Shown one piece after another: positions 31,251 to 37,551 of a stretch of DNA of 37,551 bases (positions are counted from its first letter, which is position 1; every line of letters begins with the position of its first letter). The notes under the pieces are model-generated. The model saw only the letters and a program-made list of their open reading frames with translations. It did not search any database and was not told the origin of the DNA. Source of the stretch: an uncultured Flavobacteriales bacterium (GTDB lineage: Bacteria > Bacteroidota > Bacteroidia > Flavobacteriales_D > Sanyastnellaceae). The stretch covers positions 1 through 37,551 of the forward strand of contig CALKFF010000018.1 of the NCBI GenBank assembly GCA_938084585.1, read 5' to 3'. A program made the translations under genes and the position numbers.

Positions 31251-31258
31251 TACCTTCG
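31251..31258 (+). promoter_or_regulatory. -7-like box 4 nt before the choice-of-anchor-B gene
   Basis: TACCTTCG, then CGCC, then ATG at 31263. This is the same octamer and spacing class as before other transcription-unit heads in the window. No -33 TTG is visible in the GC-rich upstream sequence. Confidence 0.45.
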
Positions 31259-31262
31259 CGCC

Positions 31263-33446
31263 ATGCTGAAGAATTGGAACCTGATGGTGATGTTGGGGTG
31301 GATCGGAACCACCGCAACAGCCCAAACCCCCTGCATCAATGGCTTTGCCGGGGACTTCCCTTGCGAGAACGTGGAGTTGATGTCCGTCATGGGTACGGGC
31401 GAGGTAGGTGGCGGAGGGATGAACGACATCTGGGGCTGGGTGGACCCGTCCGACAGCACGGAGTACGTGATCCTGGGCCGCTCCAACGGCACCGCCTTCA
31501 TCGACATCTCCGACCCGCTGAACCCGGTGATGGTGGCGGATTTGCCCACGGCCACGACCAATTCGTTGTGGCGGGACGTCAAGGTCCACGACAACCACGC
31601 GTTCATCGTGTCAGAAGCCGGAGGGCACGGCATGCAGGTGGTGGATTTGACCCAGCTGGGTGCCATCGAGAACCCACCCCAAACCCTCACCCCCGACGCC
31701 CTCTACAGCGGCTGGAGCAACGCGCACAACATCGTGATCAACGAAGCCACGGCCCGGGCCTACGGCGTGGGCACGTCGACGTTCGCTGGGGGGCTGCACA
31801 TTTTGGACATCAGCGACCCCACGAACCCCACCCTGATCGGGGAATTCTCAGGCGACGGCTACACCCACGACGCCCAAGTGGTGATCTACATCGGCCCGGA
31901 CGCGAATTACCAAGGCAAGGAAATCGCGTTCTGCTGCAACGAAAACACGGTGACCATCGTGGACGTGACCGACCCCATGGACGCCACCCTCATCAGCGCC
32001 AGCGGGTACGATGGGGCGACCTACACCCACCAAGGGTGGTTGACGGAAGACCAGCATTACTTCATCAGCAACGACGAGTTGGACGAGCAGGAGTTGGGGG
32101 TGAACACGACGTCCTTCATTTGGGACGTGTCCAACCTGGCGGCGCCCGAGCTCATCGGCACCTTCGTGTCTGAGGTCGCTGCCATCGACCACAACATGTA
32201 CGTCCGCGACACCCTGATTTACCAGTCCAACTACCGTGCAGGTCTGCGCGTGTTGTCTGCTGGGAACATTGCCGCGGGCGAGCTCGAGGAGGTCGGGCAC
32301 TTCGACTTGTACCCCTCCAGCGACGCGGCCCAATTCAACGGGACGTGGTCCAACTACCCGTACTTCCCTTCAGGCGTCATCGCGGTGTCCCACATGGAAG
32401 AGGGCTTGTTCTTGTTGCGCTTGTCGGGCGAGCTCAGCGACGCGGGATGCACCGACGTGGCAGCGTGCAACTACGACCCTTCCGCGCTGGTGGACGACGG
32501 GTCGTGCCTCGACTTCAACGTGTGTGGCGGGTGCGAAGGGGAGGAGCTCTTCTGCGTGGGGTGCACGGACGAGGACGCGTGCAACTACGCGGCGGTCGCG
32601 ACCATCGACGACGGATCGTGCTTCGAGGTGGACGCCCCCTCGCCCCAATCGGCGGTGCAAACCACCGAGCCTGTGACGTTCACGGCCGAGCCAGGCACGC
32701 ATTGGTTCGACACGTCGGACGCGCCCGAGGCCTTGGAGGTCGGAGCGTCCTACACCTTGCCGCTGCTCACAGAGGACGGCTCGGTTTGGGCCGCGCATTC
32801 GGACGGAGAGTTTGGCGCAACGGGGGGCAAGGCCGCACCCGACTTCGAGAATGGCCAACACCATTTCAACGCTGGCTACTGGCTCGTGTTTGACGTGCAT
32901 GAGGATGCGGTGCTGGAGTCCGTTGAGGTCTACTCGGAGGAGGGCGGAGACCAAACCGTGGAAATCCTCGACGCCAACGACAACCTCGTCCATGTGTTCA
33001 CCCAGGCCCTTGTCCCTGGCCAGAATGTGATGGTCCTCAACGCGGAACTTCCGGCTGGCGAGGATTACCAAATCCGCTCAGGCAACGAAGAGCCGTTCCT
33101 GTGGCGCGACGACAATGGCGCAGACGTCAACTTCCCATACGACGTGGGCGGGTTGGCGAGCATCACCGGCACCACCATCTTCGGGGAGAACCAATTCACG
33201 TACTACTACTTCTACTACAACTGGACCATGTCCTCGCTCAACCCGTGCCTGTCTGAGCGCGTGGAATTCACCGTGGACGTGCAAGGCGTGGATGGCCTCC
33301 AGGAGCTGCCGACGGTCAACACCCCGCGCTTGGTGAAAACCGTCGACGCGATGGGCAGGGAAGTGGCGCAGCCAGAGAATCAGGTGGTCTTCCACATGTT
33401 CTCAGATGGCCGCGTGGTGAAGGAGTTCGTGGGCGACCGCCGCTGA
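31263..33446 (+). CDS. Choice-of-anchor B (LVIVD-repeat) exported protein with T9SS-type C-terminus
   Basis: A 727-aa protein with a signal peptide (MLKNWNLMVMLGWIGTTATA-Q). Residues about 35-395 form a choice-of-anchor-B domain with LVIVD-like strands: AFIDISDPLNPVMVADLP, GLHILDISDPTNPTLIGEF, VTIVDVTDPMDATLISAS, and the DHNMYVRD...YRAGLRVL block. Two Cys-rich modules follow (GCTDVAACNYDPSALVDDGSC, GCTDEDACNYAAVATIDDGSC), then an Ig-like/CUB-like region. The C-terminal 38 residues (LVKTVDAMGREVAQPENQVV ... FSDGRVVKEFV) match a type IX secretion sorting-domain pattern. It is probably secreted through T9SS to the surface. The gene converges with the AraC-type gene, with 1 nt between the stop codons. 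Confidence 0.87.
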   Translation: MLKNWNLMVMLGWIGTTATAQTPCINGFAGDFPCENVELMSVMGTGEVGGGGMNDIWGWVDPSDSTEYVILGRSNGTAFIDISDPLNPVMVADLPTATTNSLWRDVKVHDNHAFIVSEAGGHGMQVVDLTQLGAIENPPQTLTPDALYSGWSNAHNIVINEATARAYGVGTSTFAGGLHILDISDPTNPTLIGEFSGDGYTHDAQVVIYIGPDANYQGKEIAFCCNENTVTIVDVTDPMDATLISASGYDGATYTHQGWLTEDQHYFISNDELDEQELGVNTTSFIWDVSNLAAPELIGTFVSEVAAIDHNMYVRDTLIYQSNYRAGLRVLSAGNIAAGELEEVGHFDLYPSSDAAQFNGTWSNYPYFPSGVIAVSHMEEGLFLLRLSGELSDAGCTDVAACNYDPSALVDDGSCLDFNVCGGCEGEELFCVGCTDEDACNYAAVATIDDGSCFEVDAPSPQSAVQTTEPVTFTAEPGTHWFDTSDAPEALEVGASYTLPLLTEDGSVWAAHSDGEFGATGGKAAPDFENGQHHFNAGYWLVFDVHEDAVLESVEVYSEEGGDQTVEILDANDNLVHVFTQALVPGQNVMVLNAELPAGEDYQIRSGNEEPFLWRDDNGADVNFPYDVGGLASITGTTIFGENQFTYYYFYYNWTMSSLNPCLSERVEFTVDVQGVDGLQELPTVNTPRLVKTVDAMGREVAQPENQVVFHMFSDGRVVKEFVGDRR

Positions 33447-33447
33447 T

Positions 33448-33852
33448 TCAGCCCACCTTGCGGAATTGACCAGGGCTCATGCCCGTTTTGGCCTTGAACA
33501 CCCTGCTGAAATGCTGGGGATACTCGAACCCGAGGCTGTAGGCGATTTGGCCCACCGTGTCGTTGGAGTTGAGGAGCTGGTTTTTGGCCTTGTTGACGAC
33601 AAAATGATGGATGTGCTCTTGCGCCCCCATGCCTGTTTCTTCTTTCAAGAGGTCGCTGAGGTACGCGCCTGACATGCCCATGTGGTCTCCGCACCTGGAA
33701 AAAAGGGTGATGCCCAAGACAAGGTGTTTCTCTTTGTGGAGGTATGCCTGAAGCATGTCATGGAACTTGGTCATGTGATCCTTGTGCAGGTTGGTGCGGG
33801 TGCAGAATTGCCGGTCATAGAACCGCGTTGATCTGTTCAACAGCAACTCCAT
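33448..33852 (-). CDS. AraC-family DNA-binding domain protein, N-terminally shortened
   Basis: A 134-aa protein corresponding to the C-terminal half of Bacteroidota AraC/XylS regulators: a linker (ELLLNRSTRFYDRQFCTRTN), then the first helix-turn-helix (MSGAYLSDLLKEETGMGAQE) and the second (DTVGQIAYSLGFEYPQHFSR, then VFKAKTGMSPGQFRKVG). Full-length relatives are about 280-300 aa with an N-terminal cupin-like sensor domain. No such domain is found in any frame in the 200 nt upstream, and no -7 box is evident. It may be a truncated, decaying gene or a stand-alone DNA-binding protein. The two HTH motifs themselves look intact. ATG 33852 is used; a TTG at 33864 is an alternative. Confidence 0.7.
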   Translation of the reverse strand: MELLLNRSTRFYDRQFCTRTNLHKDHMTKFHDMLQAYLHKEKHLVLGITLFSRCGDHMGMSGAYLSDLLKEETGMGAQEHIHHFVVNKAKNQLLNSNDTVGQIAYSLGFEYPQHFSRVFKAKTGMSPGQFRKVG

Positions 33853-34015
33853 CGTGGAAACCAAGACTCTTTTGCCAAGTCGTGCCTTTGTGCTTGGAAT
33901 TTATGGCCCGACCAAAGGCGACAAGGGCCTGGACAATCCCTACGTATCCCCATGCTGCGTTTGAGCACCAAAGGAGGGAAGTCCAACACATTTCCCTGTT
34001 CTCACCTCTGCGCAC

Positions 34016-34049
34016 AAAAAAACGGGCCGCCCGAAGGCGACCCGTTTCA
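34016..34049 (-). terminator. Terminator of the giant repeat protein gene
   Basis: On the minus strand AAACGGGTCGCC-TTCG-GGCGGCCCGTTTTTTT forms a strong stem with a TTCG tetraloop (small internal mismatch) followed by a T-tract. It lies just downstream of the stop at 34071. The stretch 33853-34015 shows no gene or recognisable element. Confidence 0.88.
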
Positions 34050-34070
34050 TGTTGAAGTCTTTCTAGGAGA

Positions 34071-37000
34071 TCAGTCCTCGAATCCTGGGATCCAAGGGCA
34101 CTCGTTGCCCCACAACTGGAAGAAATCGAGGAGGTCGTTCACGTCCACCTCACCATCTCCGGTGAAGTCACCTGGGCAAGGCTCGAGGTAGATGCACTCG
34201 CCTGGGTAGTTGGCATTCATGTCGTAGTTCAAACCTGTCTCGTCCTGACAACCTGGGAACAAGCAAGAGCCGTCCTCCGTGGTCGCAGCAGAGTCGTAGT
34301 TGATGGCACCTGCGTCGGTACATCCAGTCAACAAGCAGTCGAACACACAGCTTCCGTTGTCGATGTCGGCGTTCATGTCGTAGTTGCATGCCGCCATGTA
34401 GATGCAGCCAGCGTACAAACAAGAAGAATCATCGACGTTCGCATCTGCGTCGTAGTTCACTGCAGCTGAATCAGTGCAGCCCTGAGCTTCGTCACAATCG
34501 ACCACACCGTTGCTGTCCAAATCGTACTCGGGCAGGGCGTTTCCGCTGCAGTCAGTCGCAATGATCAGTTCAATGTTCCCAGACTCATCGTAGCACTCTG
34601 TGTACTGGTACTCACATTCACCTTCCACATTGTAGATGGGATCGTAGTTGCACGCCATGAAGGCCCCGAAGGGACTCATGGAGTCGTCCATACACCCAGT
34701 GTACAAGCAGCTGTTGTCGTCGTCCGTAGCCATTGGGTCATAGTTGTCTGCTGAAGTGTCCTGACATCCTGGGATTTCGTCGCAATCGCGAATTCCGTCT
34801 CCGTCGGAGTCAATATCCACTGCTTCCCCATCAACACACAGCTGGCATTCGATGCCGTTGTTGGGGGGGTCCAACAAAGAGCAAGACCCGTCGTCACATC
34901 CAGCCATCGCGTCGTAGTTGCAAGCTGCTGGATCGGTGCAGCCAGGGAAGATGCATGTGCCGTCGTCGTCCGTGGCCATGGGGTCGAAGTTGCAGGCAGC
35001 CATGTCCATGCAGCCGTAGTAGCCACAAAGCTCTGGACCGTCCACAACAACTTCAATAGAAGCAGAGATGCCGTCCACAGAGAGTGTGTAATCTCCGGGA
35101 GTGATGGTCATTACTGCACCATTCCAGCCATCTCCGTAGGAATCAAAGCCATCAATGGTGTAGGTGCCAGCAGGAAGTGCGATGAAACCATCAAATGGTG
35201 CACCGTAATCTTCTCCGTTCAAAGACCAGGAGATTTCTGAGGGCCAAGAACCAGCGGTCAACGAAATGTTGAGACCAGAAACGTAGTCTTCGGACGGAAT
35301 GGTGGCCAGGTCGTCGAAGTTATAGGCTTCCATGTCCATGCAACCGTAACGGTAGCAGCTGCCATCGTCCACGCATGCACCTGCATCGTAGTTGTCGGCC
35401 CACTCTGCAGTACATGCTGCGTAGCCCGATCCCCCACATTCACCACAGACGTCAAGCTCCAGACAAGATCCGTTGTCCACGTTGGCCATGTCATCGTAGT
35501 TGCATGCTGCCTCATCGGTACAGCCTGGCATGCACCCACCGAGGTAGTAAGTGGCAGATGAACCGTCTTCGCCTTCGCCTGCAATTTGCTCACCGTTGGC
35601 AGTCATGCTCCAAGATTGCTCACTTGGGTAGTTGTCTGCAACGAGGATGAGTTGCACGCATGCATCGGCTGGCGCACAGAATTGAGCAATGTCAGAAGCT
35701 CCGAAATCTCCGCCCGCGAAAAGCGTGTCTCCGTCCACCACAATGCTGTATCCACCCTCGCCATAAGCGCAGCACATGCCGTCGCTGTAGATGTCATTGA
35801 TGATGAACTCGTAGTACACGTGTCCTTCGGTTGGGCATTCATCACCGCAACCCAACACAGGGTGTGGAAGCACGCAGGAGCCATCGTCCAAGTTGGCGCA
35901 GTCGTCGTAGTTGCAAGCTTGCATGTCGGTGCAACCCATCACAGTGAGTTCGTCACAGAGGCCGTCGCCGTTGGAGTCGTTCAAGCAGTTGCCGTCACAG
36001 TCGTAGATGACCGCGAACGTAGGACCGCCAGCGCCAGCGAAGTCGTGGCTTCCGAGGCCAGTCCAATCGTTCTGGTCGAGCACAATCCACTCGCTGTCCT
36101 CTTCGTTGGTTCCAGCTGAAGCAACCCAATCGCCGCCGTTGCCTGAAGTCACGTCAGACTTGCGGATCAAAGAGTGGTCCTTGGTGCCGTTGCTCACGCC
36201 AGCCACAGGCCAACCTGACCCGGGGTCGCCGTTCCAGTCGCCGATGGCATCGATTTGGACAAAGTCCTCTTCAGAGCCCATCACGAGCATGAATCCGTCG
36301 TCGCCGTTCGACAAGAACGTGAAGGTTTCGTCAGCCTCAGCCAAAATCAATGAGTCGGCAGAGGGGTGTGCAATCACGTACACATCGCCAGGAGCCACTG
36401 AGGCACCTGCAGCGAAGTCGTTCCAGAAATCGTAGTTGCCTGCTCCGTTGTCCGGGGCGTTGCTCACGCTTGGGTAAGCGTAGCCGTCCAAGCCCACCAC
36501 ATCCCCGGTGGGGTTGTAGATCTCCAAGAACTTGTTGTTGCTGGAGCCCTCAGCGTAGCCGCTGAAGAACAGACCCAACTCGACACCTTCGCCAGCGTCG
36601 TCGCCGCAGTTGGGCAACTCCGTGGCAGCCACGTACTCGCAAGAGCCGTTGTCCACGTTGGCAGAGTCGTCGTAGTTGCAAGCCGTGTCGTTGGTGCAAC
36701 CTGGGGCGCAAGCCTCGCAGAGGTTGTAGCACACAGTGTCGAGCACAATGCTCTCACCAGGCACCTGGACCACACGGTTGATGTACTCGCCTGGACCAGT
36801 GGTGCAGGACTCAGAACCGTCGAACAATTCTGCAATGCCCCAGTTGCCGTTGCCCAAGAACTTGTACTCCTGCGCGCTGTTTGGTGGGAATTGCAAGGTG
36901 ATGGTGTAAATGCCATCGCCGTCGTCGTCGCTCATGGGGTTGGCTTCGTTGTTCCAGCCGTTGAATGTACCGGCAATGGTCACGTAGTCGAAGCTTTCGT

Positions 37001-37551
37001 TGCTCACGTCCACAGAGAGCGTCACGTCCACGACCTGCTCAGAGCAGATGGTGCAGCTGCCGAAGATGTCGTTGGTGCTTGAACCGGCAGCCACCAAACG
37101 GTTGGCGTAGCCAGCATAGTCAGTGATCGGAGCGCAGTCCGCACCGTTTTGCATGTCGTCAATCAAGTTCTCCTGGTCGGCAAAACCGTTCACAGCGTAC
37201 TTGTACTCGATGTCTCCAGCTGGCAAGTCTAAAGTCACAGAGAAGATGTTGTCTCCGTCCTCGTCCAACATTTGGTTGTAGCCTTCGTTGGCTGCCCAGC
37301 CGATGAACGGACCGGTCACGAACAAATCGTTGATCTCAGTTGACCCTACCAAGAGCGCACCTGGGTTGAAGGGGCAGCTCATGTCCACGTTGAACGTGGT
37401 GGCGTACAAGCAAGAACCGTCATCTGCACAAGCGAGGTCGTTGTAGTTGCTTGCGCCTTCGTCGGTGCAACCGAGGACACCTGTCCCGCCACACACACCA
37501 CATGCATCAAGCACGTTGCCGTCGCAGTCACACTCTCCTTCAGCGATGCCA
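34071..37551 (-). CDS. Giant Cys-rich repeat surface protein, partial (5' end off window)
   Basis: The open frame continues to the right edge, so the N-terminus is missing and 1159 residues are visible. In order it has: a CDCDGNVLDACGVCGG module; an Ig-like/CBM-type domain (VTIAGTFNGWNNEANPMSDD...) resembling AMPK/CBM20-48 folds, probably in two copies; Cys-rich modules; a lamin-tail-like domain (NKFLEIYNPTGDVVGLDGYA ... NDWTGLGSHDF); further modules; and a run of eight modules at the C-terminus. It ends with a dockerin-like loop (CPGDFTGDGEVDVNDLLDFF). About 14 copies of GCTD-x2-AxNYD-x-x-A-x-x-DDGSC are seen. No T9SS sorting domain is visible at the end. It is likely exported and calcium- or disulfide-stabilised; its ligand is unknown. 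Confidence 0.85.
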   Translation of the reverse strand, partial: GIAEGECDCDGNVLDACGVCGGTGVLGCTDEGASNYNDLACADDGSCLYATTFNVDMSCPFNPGALLVGSTEINDLFVTGPFIGWAANEGYNQMLDEDGDNIFSVTLDLPAGDIEYKYAVNGFADQENLIDDMQNGADCAPITDYAGYANRLVAAGSSTNDIFGSCTICSEQVVDVTLSVDVSNESFDYVTIAGTFNGWNNEANPMSDDDGDGIYTITLQFPPNSAQEYKFLGNGNWGIAELFDGSESCTTGPGEYINRVVQVPGESIVLDTVCYNLCEACAPGCTNDTACNYDDSANVDNGSCEYVAATELPNCGDDAGEGVELGLFFSGYAEGSSNNKFLEIYNPTGDVVGLDGYAYPSVSNAPDNGAGNYDFWNDFAAGASVAPGDVYVIAHPSADSLILAEADETFTFLSNGDDGFMLVMGSEEDFVQIDAIGDWNGDPGSGWPVAGVSNGTKDHSLIRKSDVTSGNGGDWVASAGTNEEDSEWIVLDQNDWTGLGSHDFAGAGGPTFAVIYDCDGNCLNDSNGDGLCDELTVMGCTDMQACNYDDCANLDDGSCVLPHPVLGCGDECPTEGHVYYEFIINDIYSDGMCCAYGEGGYSIVVDGDTLFAGGDFGASDIAQFCAPADACVQLILVADNYPSEQSWSMTANGEQIAGEGEDGSSATYYLGGCMPGCTDEAACNYDDMANVDNGSCLELDVCGECGGSGYAACTAEWADNYDAGACVDDGSCYRYGCMDMEAYNFDDLATIPSEDYVSGLNISLTAGSWPSEISWSLNGEDYGAPFDGFIALPAGTYTIDGFDSYGDGWNGAVMTITPGDYTLSVDGISASIEVVVDGPELCGYYGCMDMAACNFDPMATDDDGTCIFPGCTDPAACNYDAMAGCDDGSCSLLDPPNNGIECQLCVDGEAVDIDSDGDGIRDCDEIPGCQDTSADNYDPMATDDDNSCLYTGCMDDSMSPFGAFMACNYDPIYNVEGECEYQYTECYDESGNIELIIATDCSGNALPEYDLDSNGVVDCDEAQGCTDSAAVNYDADANVDDSSCLYAGCIYMAACNYDMNADIDNGSCVFDCLLTGCTDAGAINYDSAATTEDGSCLFPGCQDETGLNYDMNANYPGECIYLEPCPGDFTGDGEVDVNDLLDFFQLWGNECPWIPGFED
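34176..35025 (-). repeat. Tandem Cys/Asp-rich protein modules (8 copies)
   Basis: Within the giant protein the last 280 or so residues are built of eight modules of about 22-35 aa starting GCMD/GCTD/GCQD, with a central NYD or NFD and ending DDGSC/DDGTC. At the DNA level a GTCGTAGTTG-like block recurs in most copies as read on the plus strand. Other copies lie at 35270-35540, 35880-35945 and 36620-36720, and the same module occurs once in the 28635-31145 gene and twice in the 31263-33446 gene. Confidence 0.85.

Noticed and set aside
37512-37514. In-frame GTG considered as the start of the giant repeat protein
   Set aside because: The frame stays open to the window edge and reads CDCDGNVLDACGVCGG through this codon, which is a typical internal module.
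34071-37551. Cys-rich repeats considered as a CRISPR or DNA tandem array
   Set aside because: The units vary in length and sequence at DNA level and keep one reading frame, so they are protein modules, not DNA repeats with spacers.

Overview
The window comes from a member of the Bacteroidota, most likely a GC-rich, compact marine lineage related to the Flavobacteriia. The evidence is: promoters of the TAnnTTTG (-7) type instead of E. coli -10 boxes; Bacteroidota gene families and gene orders (LptD/amidase/MCE; mutL/rhomboid/rhomboid/EEP; CrtYcd fusion cyclase; BshB1); a C-terminus that looks like a type IX secretion signal; and large Cys/Asp-rich surface proteins. No rRNA, CRISPR array, integrase or insertion sequence is visible. 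Genes are packed tightly: same-strand neighbours often overlap by 4 nt, and two convergent pairs are separated by 1 nt.

Layout. 1-4198 (minus): a four-gene unit, amidase -> MCE/MlaD -> membrane-anchored 4Fe-4S protein -> CCG-domain Fe-S protein (cut by the window edge). 4197-6614 (plus): LptD, whose start codon overlaps the divergent amidase start codon. 6621-7180 (minus): ridA and a 55-aa membrane protein. 7211-7840 (plus): a PabA/TrpG-type glutaminase. 7789-11180 (minus): three lipoproteins (TPR+CsgG-like, then two LPP20-like). 11265-13065 (plus): saccharopine dehydrogenase-family protein and a small exported protein, ending in a hairpin. 13195-19424 (plus): ispH, a small membrane protein, mutL, two rhomboid proteases and an exo/endonuclease/phosphatase-family membrane protein.

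19440-26220 (minus): an eight-gene carotenoid operon in the order crtI, crtB, unknown exported protein, idi, crtD-like, cruF-like, crtZ, crtYcd. Together the enzymes could isomerise IPP, make phytoene, desaturate it to lycopene, cyclise one end, hydroxylate the ring, and hydrate and further desaturate the open end. That enzyme set predicts a monocyclic saproxanthin-type pigment. IspH (MEP pathway) lies about 5 kb beyond the operon's 3' end and supplies IPP/DMAPP.

26387-28328: bshB1 (bacillithiol synthesis) and a convergent GT4 glycosyltransferase. 28435-28509: tRNA-His with a good promoter and terminator. 28635-37551: three large exported proteins (beta-propeller/FISUMP; choice-of-anchor-B/LVIVD; a giant Cys-rich repeat protein with a lamin-tail-like domain, cut by the window edge) that share a GCTD-x-x-ACNYD...DDGSC module, plus an N-terminally shortened AraC-type regulator.

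The most notable non-coding signal is a recurrent TAnnTTTG-like box placed 4-5 nt before the ATG of many transcription-unit heads, which implies widespread leaderless mRNAs. Two divergent gene pairs also have mutually overlapping promoters.
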